From contig NZ_OY763421.1 in assembly GCF_963667555.1 (NCBI RefSeq), forward strand, positions 2,497,562 to 2,561,561: DNA of 64,000 bases, given 5' to 3'. The number at the start of each line of letters is the position of its first letter. Within the stretch, counting starts at the first letter, position 1. Shown here piece by piece: positions 35,239-45,000 of the stretch. The position numbers and the translations under genes are program-made. Source of the stretch: an uncultured Methanolobus sp. Lineage in GTDB: Archaea; Halobacteriota; Methanosarcinia; Methanosarcinales; Methanosarcinaceae. A model generated the notes under the pieces. That model had not been told where the DNA came from, did no database searches, and saw nothing but the letters and a program-made list of their open reading frames with translations.

Positions 35239-36633
35239 TTAAGCTTCCCATCCATCCCACTTAACAAAACTCCTTTTCAGCACAAACAAGGACACAGGTA
35301 TCAGCAACACGGACAAAAGCACAAAATGAAAGTTAAGCTGAGCAAGGAAAATAGTTCCCAGAACCACAGGACCTATCGCCAGCACATAGCTTGCAAAAGT
35401 GCCGGCACTGTAGAGTGAAAATGTTGTGTTAAGACCGGTAAGGTAAACGGTCACCGAAACAACATACATTGAAACTGCAACGAACAGCAGGATGATGTGA
35501 ATGATATCGAGCAACCTTCCTGCATAGATGGTGGCTGCCACTACAACCAGAAAAGGAACTATGTTCAACAGCGAATAACTGTTGAGTTTGCTTCTAAGGA
35601 CATCGGCGACCGTTAGTGGAAGGAAAGAGTACGAACTGAACATGTCAAACTCAACCAGCCAGTTGTACATTGATGAAGCCATCATACCTACAACTACTGT
35701 AAAAACCACAAGTGTGTCCAGCCCGGGAACAGCTTTAAGCAACTGTGGCAGGAATAACCACACCAGCAAAACAGGTACAAGGAACGAGAATACTATTTTA
35801 CCAGCACCGCCTTCACTGCGGCTGAAATCCAGATAGTCCTTTGTCATAAAGTGAGAGTAACCATAGAAATCCAACATGTCGGAAATCTTCCTGAACTGGT
35901 TTTTGTAATGTTTCTGAGATTGCGGATAATCCACTTTCAGGAATATCAGGGAAATTACCGATGGCACAAGAACGAGAGCAATGCAGGCTATTAGAATTTT
36001 CAAGGAAGGCTCAGTGTATAAAATAAATGAAGAAAGCCTGTAGAATACATCAAACCCAAGTCCCTGGAAGAAAATCAGGAACAATACTGGGATCAATAAA
36101 AACAAGAAAAGAGCTTTCTTTCCCAGATTTGCATAGATAGTGGATAGTAAGAATACAAAAGAAAGGCCGATACAGAATGAGAGGAAAAGAGTCGTCAGCA
36201 ACAGCAAGAACGAATAATGCATGTCAATTATTATGGCTCCTGCCACAAATCCAACTGTGAACGGCAGCACATACAGGAAGAAATAATAGATGACATCCTT
36301 GACAATAAAATTAGTAAAGATCACTCTCTCAGAAATAGGAAGCGTCCTTGATGAATAGGCCAGCAGGCTTGACTGCCCGAAGCGCCTGTTCATGACCTCA
36401 CGACCAAGGAGACCAAAACCTCCAACCATTGAACCCATGAAAAGTAACAGGTAATGGATTCCTAGCAGCACATCGGTCTGGCTGATGATTCTCCAGAATA
36501 TTATCATGGAAAGTGAGAGTAACATGGAAACTGCTGCAATAACAACCGGGAAAAGAGCAAATCCCCTGTCTCCGAAGAATGCGGAATGCATCCTCCATTC
36601 TTCCTTCATCATGCTCCTGAACAGTTCGAACAT
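35239..36633 (-). CDS. ABC transporter permease (exporter type)
   Basis: The integral membrane protein of 464 residues has about 12 hydrophobic helices, spanning the whole length after a short cytoplasmic MFELFRSMMKEEWRMHSAFF start. The first residues are typical of ABC-2-type permeases whose N-terminus lies in the cytoplasm. The ATG at 36633 has GAGGTG six nt upstream; a GTG at 36642 is inside that site. It follows the ATPase gene directly, so they form a two-gene unit. The substrate is unknown; fused TMDs of this length suggest a complete two-half or homodimeric exporter. Confidence 0.85.
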   Translation of the reverse strand: MFELFRSMMKEEWRMHSAFFGDRGFALFPVVIAAVSMLLSLSMIIFWRIISQTDVLLGIHYLLLFMGSMVGGFGLLGREVMNRRFGQSSLLAYSSRTLPISERVIFTNFIVKDVIYYFFLYVLPFTVGFVAGAIIIDMHYSFLLLLTTLFLSFCIGLSFVFLLSTIYANLGKKALFLFLLIPVLFLIFFQGLGFDVFYRLSSFILYTEPSLKILIACIALVLVPSVISLIFLKVDYPQSQKHYKNQFRKISDMLDFYGYSHFMTKDYLDFSRSEGGAGKIVFSFLVPVLLVWLFLPQLLKAVPGLDTLVVFTVVVGMMASSMYNWLVEFDMFSSYSFLPLTVADVLRSKLNSYSLLNIVPFLVVVAATIYAGRLLDIIHIILLFVAVSMYVVSVTVYLTGLNTTFSLYSAGTFASYVLAIGPVVLGTIFLAQLNFHFVLLSVLLIPVSLFVLKRSFVKWDGWEA

Positions 36634-36643
36634 TAAAGGCACC

Positions 36644-37345
36644 TCAGCTCACAAGTTCAAGGAAGAAATCTTCAAGCGGCCTGTTACCAATGGCAGGGTC
36701 GTCCATTCTTCCGGAAAAGACCAGCTTTCCCTTGTAGATTATACCCATGCTGCTGCATATTTCCTTTGCAATTTCCAGAATGTGGGTTGATATGAAAACA
36801 GTGCCTCCTTTGCTTACATAATCCCTTAGATAATCCTTGACCTTGCGCTGCATCAGCGGGTCAAGATTAATGAGAGGCTCATCAATTATAACGAGTTCAG
36901 GCTCGTGAAGGAAAGCCTGTGCAAGCATCAGTTTTTGTCTTGTTCCTCTGGAAAGGTCTTTGCAGAGAACATCTTTCTGGCCTGCAAAATCAAGATATGA
37001 GAACCACCACTCACACTTATCTTCAAAATCCCTGAGCTTTCTTATCTTTGCAACAAAATACAGGTATTCTTCAGCCGTAAGGAAACTTGGTGGTGTTTCC
37101 TGTTCAGGAATGATACCAGTAAGCTCTTTTACTCTCAGAGGCTTGGAAAGCACATCGACTCCAAGCACTGAAACCTCGCCTTCAGTGGGCTTTATCTGAC
37201 CGGTAATCATTTTGATCATTGTTGTTTTACCGGAACCATTAGGACCCAGAAGACCGAACAATTCACCTTTTTTGACTTCAAGGTCAACGGCATCCACAGC
37301 CTTTAGGTCACCGAAATTCTTTGAGAGATTCTTTACTGTTATCAA
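36644..37345 (-). CDS. ABC transporter ATP-binding protein
   Basis: The nucleotide-binding subunit of about 233 residues carries Walker A GPNGSGKTT, Q-loop IPEQETPPSF, signature LSRGTRQKL and Walker B LVIIDEPLINLD, with H-loop VFISTHIL. The signature is LSRGTRQK in place of the usual LSGGQ, as in many ABC-2 exporters. Two TTG starts are possible, 37345 (AGGTAG upstream) and 37360; no ATG fits. It precedes the permease, separated by about 10 nt. A hairpin terminator for the neighbouring gene lies upstream. Confidence 0.9.
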   Translation of the reverse strand: MITVKNLSKNFGDLKAVDAVDLEVKKGELFGLLGPNGSGKTTMIKMITGQIKPTEGEVSVLGVDVLSKPLRVKELTGIIPEQETPPSFLTAEEYLYFVAKIRKLRDFEDKCEWWFSYLDFAGQKDVLCKDLSRGTRQKLMLAQAFLHEPELVIIDEPLINLDPLMQRKVKDYLRDYVSKGGTVFISTHILEIAKEICSSMGIIYKGKLVFSGRMDDPAIGNRPLEDFFLELVS

Positions 37346-37404
37346 GGTATCTACCTGCAAGTATTGGGTCGTTACTCTGCCACCTATAATTATAGTTTTG
37401 AAAA

Positions 37405-37449
37405 GTATAAATAACTAAAGAAAAGAAAAAGCTCTCGAAAAGAGAACTT
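37405..37449 (-). terminator. Hairpin-T terminator after the second aldo/keto reductase
   Basis: AAGCTCTC-GAAAA-GAGAACTT (37429-37449, one mismatch) reads on the minus strand into a T-rich run (37405-37428). Confidence 0.6.
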
Positions 37450-37461
37450 CAGCAACTGTCT

Positions 37462-38667
37462 TCAATAACTGTCATCGGCAAATAACTGCTTTGCAAAAGC
37501 GATCCTCTCTTCCAGACCTGGACCTTCAAATTCTTCTGCAACCTTTTCCAGCATGTCAGGTATCGGAATATGCTGAGGACATGCGTCCAGACACTGACCA
37601 CACTGCACACACTGTGAAGCGAAGTTTGTCTCAGCACCTCTGAGAATGCCGCCTAATTTTGCGGCGTACATCATCTTAAGTCTGTCCTCGCCGCCAAACA
37701 TGTGCAAGTTGTTATAAACATCAAAACATGCTGGAATATCAACTCCTTCAGGACATGGCATACAGTATCTGCATGCAGTACAGTTGATCTTCATTAGCTC
37801 ACCGTACTTCTCTGCGGCTCTTTCCACAAGCTGAAGCTCTTTTTCGGTCAATGAGTTTGCAAGACCATCCTCTGCGATCTTCAGATTCTCTTCAACATGC
37901 TCCGGTGCACTCATACCTGAAAGCACAACAGTAACTTCCGGATGGTTCCAGACCCATCTCAGAGCCCACTCAACCGGACTGCGTTTCACATCAGCCTCGT
38001 TCCAGATATCCAGGATTTCCTGTGGAACCGGGTCGGCAAGATTTCCACCACGAAGAGGTTCCATTATCACAACACCAAGACCTTTTGAGGCAGCATATTT
38101 CAGACCTGCTGTTCCTGCCTGAACATTTGTATCCAGGAAATTGTACTGTATCTGACAGAAATCCCAGTCGTAGGCATCGACTATCTGCGCAAGGTCTTCT
38201 GGTGCACCATGATATGAAAATCCTGCATTGATTATGCGACCATCGGCTTTTGCTCTGTCAAGGAACTCTCTTACGCCAAGATCCCTGATCGTTTTCCAGC
38301 TACTGCCTACGAGACTGTGCACAAGATAGTAATCGATGTGGGCGGTGTTGAGTTTCTCAAGCTGTGCGTTGAGAAACTTATCCATATCCTCTGGCTTTTT
38401 AACCATCCACTGAGGTAATTTTGTGGCAAGCTTTACCTTTTCCCTGTATCCGTCTGCAAGTGCTTCGGAGAGGAAAGTCTCACTTTCTCCCATGTGATAA
38501 GGCCATGCGGTGTCAACGTAGTTCACACCATTGTCAATGGATGTGCGCACCATCTTTGTGGCTTTTTCCTTATCGATGCTCCCATCTTCATTTACTGGCA
38601 GACGCATGGCGCCAAAACCCAGTATTGAAAGCTCATCACCGTTTTTTGGCATTTTTCTGTATAACAT
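37462..38667 (-). CDS. Aldo/keto reductase fused to a 2[4Fe-4S] domain (copy A)
   Basis: This protein of 401 residues joins an aldo/keto reductase barrel (about 1-290) to a ferredoxin-like tail. The barrel has SILGFGAMRLP, VDTAWPYHMGESE (Asp and Tyr of the catalytic set), KLATKLP (Lys) and HIDYYLVHSL (His). The tail has CTACRYCMPCPEGV and CVQCGQCLDACPQHIPI. Such fused oxidoreductases are common in methanogens, with unknown substrates. ATG 38667 has GGAG upstream. It lies 30 nt after a paralog on the same strand, probably one transcript. Part of the gene is identical in DNA to that paralog. Confidence 0.9.
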   Translation of the reverse strand: MLYRKMPKNGDELSILGFGAMRLPVNEDGSIDKEKATKMVRTSIDNGVNYVDTAWPYHMGESETFLSEALADGYREKVKLATKLPQWMVKKPEDMDKFLNAQLEKLNTAHIDYYLVHSLVGSSWKTIRDLGVREFLDRAKADGRIINAGFSYHGAPEDLAQIVDAYDWDFCQIQYNFLDTNVQAGTAGLKYAASKGLGVVIMEPLRGGNLADPVPQEILDIWNEADVKRSPVEWALRWVWNHPEVTVVLSGMSAPEHVEENLKIAEDGLANSLTEKELQLVERAAEKYGELMKINCTACRYCMPCPEGVDIPACFDVYNNLHMFGGEDRLKMMYAAKLGGILRGAETNFASQCVQCGQCLDACPQHIPIPDMLEKVAEEFEGPGLEERIAFAKQLFADDSY

Positions 38668-38697
38668 CAAATTTCTCCTATGTAAAACAAATAAAGA

Positions 38698-39918
38698 TCA
38701 AGTCCTAAAAAACATCTCTTTTACCATCTCGATCCTTACTCCCATGTCATCCCCTTCAAGGTCTTTAACCACTTCTTCCAGAAGATCAGGTATTGGCAGA
38801 TGCTGCGGACATCTCTCCAGACACTCACCACATTTTATGCACTGGGAAGCGAAGTGCGGTTCATCAGCACTTACTATACCTGCAAGTCTCATGGTATACA
38901 TCATCTTTGATTCCATTTCTTTTTTGAACATATGCAGGTTGTTGTAGACATCCAGACAGGTCGGAATATCAACTGCTGCCGGACAAGGCATGCAATACCT
39001 GCATCCTGTACAGCCTGCTTTCACAATCTCACGGTATTTTCGTTCAACCTTTTCCACAAGCTGCAGTTCACTTTCAGTAAGAGATTTCGGCTCTCCCTCA
39101 TCTGCTATCCTGAGGTTCTCTTCAATATGTGATTCCTCATTCATGCCGGAAAGCACAACTGTAACCTCCGGATGGTTCCATATCCAGCGAAGTGCCCACT
39201 CAGCTGGACTGCGTTTCACATCTGCCTTGTTCCATAATTCTTCAACTTCTGGTGGCACCGGACATGCAAGATTGCCACCACGAAGCGGCTCCATAATTAT
39301 GATTCCCAACTCTTTTGAAGCTGCATATTCCAGTCCCTCGGTGCCGGCCTGGTTACGTTCATCCATGTAGTTGTACTGGATCTGACAGAAATTCCAGTCA
39401 TAACCATCAACTATAGGTGCAAAATCCTTACCGTTGCCGTGGAAAGAAAAGCCTGCATTGATGATACGACCATCAGCTTTTGCAGTGTCAAGGAACTCAG
39501 TTACACCAAGCTCTTTCATCTGGTTCCAGCTTTTACCGTTCAGACCGTGTATGAGATAGTAATCGATATGATCCGTATTCAGTCTCTCAAGCTGTGCGTT
39601 GAAAAACTTATCCATATCCTCTGGCTTTTTAACCATCCACTGAGGTAATTTTGTGGCAAGCTTTACCTTTTCCCTGTATCCGTCCACAAGTGCACGACCA
39701 AGGAAAGGCTCACTTTCTCCCATGTGATATGGCCAGGCTGTGTCCACATAATTCACACCATTGTCAATAGCATAGCGCACCTGTTTCGTAGCTCTTGGTT
39801 CATCTATTGTCATATCCTCCTTCAAAGGCAGACGCATGGCACCAAAACCTAATATGGAAAGCTCGTCCCCGTTCTTTGGATTTTTCCTGTATAACATCCT
39901 CTTGTTCTCCGTGTCCAT
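38698..39918 (-). CDS. Aldo/keto reductase fused to a 2[4Fe-4S] domain (copy B)
   Basis: A 406-residue paralog of copy A, with the same order of barrel and iron-sulfur tail: SILGFGAMRLPLKEDM, VDTAWPYHMGESE, KLATKLPQWMVKK, HIDYYLIHGL, then CTGCRYCMPCPAAV and CIKCGECLERCPQHLPI. Protein identity to copy A is high throughout; an 81-nt stretch (39604-39684) is identical at the DNA level. It is the first gene of the pair. The ATG at 39918 follows an AT-rich promoter region shared with the methyltransferase gene on the other strand. Confidence 0.9.
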   Translation of the reverse strand: MDTENKRMLYRKNPKNGDELSILGFGAMRLPLKEDMTIDEPRATKQVRYAIDNGVNYVDTAWPYHMGESEPFLGRALVDGYREKVKLATKLPQWMVKKPEDMDKFFNAQLERLNTDHIDYYLIHGLNGKSWNQMKELGVTEFLDTAKADGRIINAGFSFHGNGKDFAPIVDGYDWNFCQIQYNYMDERNQAGTEGLEYAASKELGIIIMEPLRGGNLACPVPPEVEELWNKADVKRSPAEWALRWIWNHPEVTVVLSGMNEESHIEENLRIADEGEPKSLTESELQLVEKVERKYREIVKAGCTGCRYCMPCPAAVDIPTCLDVYNNLHMFKKEMESKMMYTMRLAGIVSADEPHFASQCIKCGECLERCPQHLPIPDLLEEVVKDLEGDDMGVRIEMVKEMFFRT

Positions 39919-40009
39919 TTCTTCAAGTGACTAATCAGTCATTTGGTTTTTGGATTACTTAAAGGCTATGCAAAGAAAATATAAAGAATAAAAAGGTCCA
40001 TTTTCCTAT

Positions 40010-40711
40010 ATGCCTTCTGAGCAAGTTTCTGAAAATAAAACTCCTCACCTTCCTGAGGATTATGATTCTAAGATATCCACTGTTCTTCCCTACTACAAGT
40101 CTTTACACAATGAAACGATCAATCTTGTCAGATCACTACCAGAAATCCCAAAGATCTGGATGGATACCGGATGCGGAACAGGGACATTCATTTCAAAGGC
40201 TATTGAACATTTTCCTGATACAAAGTTCCTCATGCTTGACCCTTCAGAGGGAATGCTAAAGCAGACAAGAGAAAAACTCTCATCATGTCCATGTGACAGA
40301 GTGGAAATTCTTGAAGCTTCTGCAACACAGGACTTTACTCAGAAGCTCAGCGAGCAGCCTGATATCATTACTGCAATCCAGTGTCATCACTATCTTGATA
40401 TGGATAACAGAAAAAAAGCGGTAGGAAAATGTTATGAACTGCTCAAAGGAGGCGGGTTCTTCATCACTTTTGAGAACATCCTTCCACTTACAGAAGAAGG
40501 CATCTGTGTTGGAAAAGGATACTGGAGAGATTTCCAGAGAGTTCACGGAAGAACTGAGGATGAGATAAAAGTTCACCTTGAACGTTTTGGAACTGAATAT
40601 TTCCCAATCACAGTTGAGGAACACCTCAAACTGTTGAGGGAAACAGGTTTCAGGACCGTGGAACTCTTCTGGTTCTCTTACATGCAGGCAGGTTTCTACT
40701 GCATTAAATAG
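40010..40711 (+). CDS. Class I SAM-dependent methyltransferase
   Basis: The 233-residue protein has the Rossmann-type motif I MDTGCGTGTF (about 57), acidic motif II FLMLDPSEGML, and a motif near DIITAIQCHHYLDM. These place it with class I methyltransferases acting on small molecules. The C-terminal half (VEEHLKLLRETGFRTVELFW, then SYMQAGFYCIK) is typical of ubiE/arsM-like relatives. The substrate is unknown. The ATG at 40010 has no ribosome binding site. It converges with the small His-rich gene, with only 13 nt between stops. Confidence 0.88.
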   Translation: MPSEQVSENKTPHLPEDYDSKISTVLPYYKSLHNETINLVRSLPEIPKIWMDTGCGTGTFISKAIEHFPDTKFLMLDPSEGMLKQTREKLSSCPCDRVEILEASATQDFTQKLSEQPDIITAIQCHHYLDMDNRKKAVGKCYELLKGGGFFITFENILPLTEEGICVGKGYWRDFQRVHGRTEDEIKVHLERFGTEYFPITVEEHLKLLRETGFRTVELFWFSYMQAGFYCIK

Positions 40712-40724
40712 AGAAAGCGAAAAA

Positions 40725-40985
40725 TCACTCAATCTCCAATGCTTTCATAATTTTATCGAGCTTTGCGTTCATTTCTTCGAACTTACCGATGAAATCATGG
40801 TGTGCTGACATATCATGATGACAGTCATTCATTCCATGTGGATGATGCAATTGTTCCACTATTTCATGAAATGTCTTCATATCATCAGGATTCATATCCT
40901 TGTGTGCTTCTTCTATTTTCCTGTGTAGCTCAACCATTTCAGGTGTCATATATTCCACATGTTCCTTCATACATTCGTTGCTCAT
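40725..40985 (-). CDS. Small His-rich helical protein
   Basis: The protein of 86 residues is rich in His, Met, Glu and Asp. A cluster HHPHGMNDCHHDMSAHHDF could bind metal such as copper, nickel or zinc. The rest is helical (ELHRKIEEAHKDMNPDDMKT and GKFEEMNAKLDKIMKALEIE). No family recognised. The ATG at 40985 has GAGG nine nt upstream. It lies upstream of, and convergent to, unrelated genes. A metal-storage or chaperone role is only suggested by composition. Confidence 0.72.
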   Translation of the reverse strand: MSNECMKEHVEYMTPEMVELHRKIEEAHKDMNPDDMKTFHEIVEQLHHPHGMNDCHHDMSAHHDFIGKFEEMNAKLDKIMKALEIE

Positions 40986-41062
40986 TTTTATGCCTCATTA
41001 TATTTCAATTTTGAAACAACATCGTAGTTGTGTTATATTGGTTAAAAGGTAATCAATACTTA

Positions 41063-41104
41063 AACGGTTTATACTCTGAACAACACAAACACAAGGTTTC
41101 AAAA
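41063..41104 (+). repeat. Orphan copy of the TrmB-gene promoter region
   Basis: CGGTTTATACTC, GAA, ACAC and AAGGTTTCAAAAT occur here in the same order and nearly the same spacing as at 45409-45449 before the trmB-like gene. Here the ATG is destroyed (AAAATATC) and no ORF follows. Confidence 0.55.
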
Positions 41105-41149
41105 TATCTAAAAAACTTCATTGAACCATATTTGAACAGATGCAAAGCT

Positions 41150-41905
41150 TCAGAATCTTTTCTTTTCGTACTTGATAGCCCCTGTAGGACAGACCGCTTT
41201 GCATCTAAAACATGATGTACACCACAGATCACGGTTAATTGGTATATCCATTACAGCAGGATCACAGTCCTGCAAACATACATCTGAACAGATATTGCAA
41301 TTAATACATTTTTCTGCATCACGCACCAGTATGTTTTTACTTCTGAGTCCTCCAATTTTAAACAAAGAACCTGTGAAACAAAAATACTTACAATACGCAT
41401 GACTGTCTACAAGACACAAAAGAAAACCCAAATTTAAGCATACTCCAAAGATGGTTAAAAAATATTCATATGAACCTTTTTCAGTGAAAGCACTCAGAAC
41501 AAAGGGTAACACCAGTGTTGTAACTAGAACAACATACCTGATCCATTTTAGCTTGCTGCGTGTAGTGTGACTGATGAAGTTATTGTATCTTTTCCTGAAA
41601 AGAAATCGTCCAACGATATCGATAACATCCTGAAAACGCCAGATAAAACAACCCCAGCCACAAAAGAGATTTCCAACTACAAGCGCAAGAATCACCAGAG
41701 AAATTGTAAGTGCTGTATCCCAGATTGCAAACTCGATACCATACATCTCTGCAAGTGCTTCAATCGAAAAGTAAATGATAGCATAAATAACAATAAAAAT
41801 CCAGCGTTTATACTCATGTGCCCTGAGTTTCCTGTATTTACTTATAAATAACAAATTTTTTAATTGGTCTCTATCTAAAATTCGATTGATTATTTTATTT
41901 ACCAT
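41150..41905 (-). CDS. Membrane iron-sulfur protein (NapH/CcoG-like)
   Basis: The protein of 251 residues has about four to five membrane helices (near 30-55, 65-90, 125-145, 150-175). The cysteine-rich cytoplasmic tail has GWGCFIWRFQDVI and two ferredoxin motifs, CINCNICSDVCLQDCDP and CTSCFRCKAVCPTGAIK. The architecture matches NapH/CcoG/YccM-type membrane electron carriers. Which redox partners it serves is unknown. ATG 41905 has GGAG seven nt upstream; GTG 41911 lies in the way. The gene stands alone. Confidence 0.85.
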   Translation of the reverse strand: MVNKIINRILDRDQLKNLLFISKYRKLRAHEYKRWIFIVIYAIIYFSIEALAEMYGIEFAIWDTALTISLVILALVVGNLFCGWGCFIWRFQDVIDIVGRFLFRKRYNNFISHTTRSKLKWIRYVVLVTTLVLPFVLSAFTEKGSYEYFLTIFGVCLNLGFLLCLVDSHAYCKYFCFTGSLFKIGGLRSKNILVRDAEKCINCNICSDVCLQDCDPAVMDIPINRDLWCTSCFRCKAVCPTGAIKYEKKRF

Positions 41906-42040
41906 TTTCACGCTCCTTCTAAAGCAACTTTATAGTGAGTGGTGCCATATAGATGAAAAATAATTTAACTAATTTATACTCACAATAGCACAAGCAAATA
42001 GTTTCAATTACTTCTAAAAAGTTGAAGACAAAAATTGCAT

Positions 42041-42077
42041 ACAAAAAAGAAAAACTGACAGGACGAACATCCTGTCA
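42041..42077 (-). terminator. Terminator directly after the giant beta-helix gene
   Basis: Stem TGACAGGA/TCCTGTCA with a 6-nt loop (42056-42077) starts at the base after the stop codon. It is followed on the minus strand by a T-rich run (about 42041-42054). Confidence 0.75.
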
Positions 42078-45000
42078 TCACTCAGACCTTCGGTGGAAAT
42101 ATACTGCAAAAGATACAAACACCAGAGAAATAAAGCCTGTAAAACCAGGAGTATCGGGAGTTTCATCTTCAGCAGGTTCTGTTTCATCTTCTACTGCGGG
42201 TGCTGAAACAGGTGTCTGTTCAGGAACCTCTTTTATCTCATCTCCTACAACCTCAAAAATCGAGAATCCAGGGGTTTCAGCGTAGAAGTAAATGTAACCT
42301 TCTTCTTCTCTTTCCTGATAAGTTGGGAGATCATTCCACTGATCACCATGATACCTTGTCATGCGGATTGTGGAAATGTCGATATCATTATCTTCTATCC
42401 ATTCCCTGCTGACCTTGAAATGTATCTTTAGATTATCAGCAGAATCCGAAGAGATTGTTCCCTCACTTCCAACATCAATACTAAGCATCTGGTAAGACTT
42501 GCCAGATGGGGAAGGCACACCATCGGGGTTGCTTGAGAGCACCTGAACCTTGGCAACTACAAGACCTTTATCCTTAGTTGCATCAAAACTGATACCAAGT
42601 ACAGGAGTACCACTGTCTGAGAAGTCATAATTAACTTCAGAGTCACCGGTTATACGCTTTACAGCAGATGCGGATACACCTACTATTGAAGGCTCCTGTC
42701 CCTGACTGACCGACGCACGAGTTCCTGAGCTGCTGCTGGTTGTAGTAGTGGTAGCTGTCGATTCCGAATTCTTGAACAGGGCAAATGTACCGAATTCCGT
42801 AAGGTTGACAGTTACAGTATTAGCAGTTGTATCAACCATTGCATTCACTTCTTCCCATTCTGTTCCGTTGAGTTTGTACAGAGCCAGAGTTGCTTCATTT
42901 GATGAGGTCATTCCGCTATCGGAATAGAAGAGACTCATATTCATGCTGCTCAGTACGGAACTGATTTCAATGTAACCATTTACATTGGTCTTACCGGTGA
43001 ATGAATTGGCATTTGTTTCCGTCCTTGATATTGTAGTAGTTGAATCGTTGGATATGAACTCAAGCTCAGCTAGATCATCACCCAGTATAAGAGGAGTAAT
43101 TGAATTATTTTCAGATGAACTCAGGTAGAGAGCATATGTATTATTGTCTGCCTGATTGTCTGCAAAAGTACAATTGTTAGAACTGGTAAAGTAGAAACCA
43201 TAGTCATTGGTTTCAGCAATATTACTTGTTAGCGTATTATTGTCAGAATCATAAAGATATATGCCATATTCATCATTTTCATTGATAGTATTGTTTGTCA
43301 CTGTGCAGTAATCCGCACTATCAAGTTCAATACCATCATCCTCGTTGGAGTTAGCAATGTTATTTGTAATTATACCATAGTATGAATCTTCGAATTCTAT
43401 ACCATCATAAGTATTTGTGACAGTATTACCTATAACTGAATTGTTGTTCGATTCATAAATATAAATACCACTGTCATAACATTCAGATATTGTGACATTC
43501 TCTATTGTGGAATTATTTGTATACGCAAAAATTACTCCATAGTATTCATTTGTAATCTCAGCATCCATCACTGATACATTGCTGCAATTGATAGCATATA
43601 CATTACCGGCATCTGCAGGAACAACTTCGTCTGAGCGATTCAGCCAATAGTAGATAGGTTTGCTGTCAACAAGGTTGCTGGTGTCTATATCATTGAAATA
43701 ATACTCAAGAGAACTACCCAACAGTCCAAAATTGTAGTCGTTTGAAGACATTATGTTGTCTGTCAACGTACAAGCATCGGAATTTTCAATCCAGATACCA
43801 AATTCATTGTAGCTCAAAGTGTTGTTTGCCAGAGTGTTATTATAACAATCTTCTATGTCAATACCATCTTCATCGTTACTGTTGAAAGTATTGTCTGCAA
43901 ATGTGTTGTGATCTGAATCATCACAGTCAAATCCATCATTATAGTTATTATCGAATGTATTATTCGTAACTATATTGTTGTTCGAGTCTTCAAGATCAAT
44001 GCCGTCATCAGAATTGTGGCTGGCATTATTACCCGTTAGAGTACAATAGTCTGAATAGCCAAGGAAAATACCATCGTTACCATTAGAAGAAATATCATTG
44101 TCAGTCAGTGAACAGTAATCTGAGTCATCAAGATAAATACCGTCATCAGAATTATCGAGAACAATATTGCCGCTCAGAGTACAATAATCTGATATAAAAA
44201 GATAGATACCTGCATATTCCGTATTATAACTGGCAGTATTGTTTGTTAGGATGCAGTAATCTGATTCCCCAATGAGAATACCGTATTCATCATTTCCATT
44301 GACAGTATTGTTTGTTAGGATGAAGTAATCTGATTGCGCAATTAAAATACCTACATATTCATTATTGCTGAAGGTATTATATTCAAATGTATTATAGTAT
44401 GAATCATCACATTCAAGACCGTAATCCTCATTAAAATCGAAGACGTTGTTCGTAACTGTATTGTTATTCGAGTCTTCAAGATCAATACCGTCATCAGAAT
44501 TGTGGCTGGCATTATTACCCGTCAGAGTACAATAGTCTGAATAGTCAAGGAAAATACCATCGTCACCATTAGAATAAATATCATTGTTAGACAGTAAGCA
44601 GTGATCTGCGTACGTAAAGTAAATACCTTCCTCATAATTACTGAGAACAATATTGTTGCTTAAAGTAATGTAGTCTGAATGAGAGAGGAAAATTCCCCTG
44701 TAATTTCCAGTTACTGTATTATTTGAGATAGTACAATTTGATGCACCTGAATTGAAGTGAATTCCTGTATAAGCAACATCAGTTGCTCCTGTTATATTAA
44801 ATCCGCTTACAGTGACATTGTCGGCATCGATATCAAATACATAATCACTTGAAGAACTAGCCTGGATCGTTGTATAGACCCGGCCATTCTGAGAACGAAT
44901 TGAGATATTGTTTATTGATACATCTACATTCTCAGTGTAAGTGCCATCAGTAACAGTAATGATGTCACCATCACTTGCATTTGCAAGTGCAGCAGTAATA

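Noticed and set aside
40725..40985. Possible toxin-antitoxin or defence role for the small His-rich protein
   Set aside because: It has no partner gene and no DNA-binding or nuclease motif; metal binding is the simpler reading.
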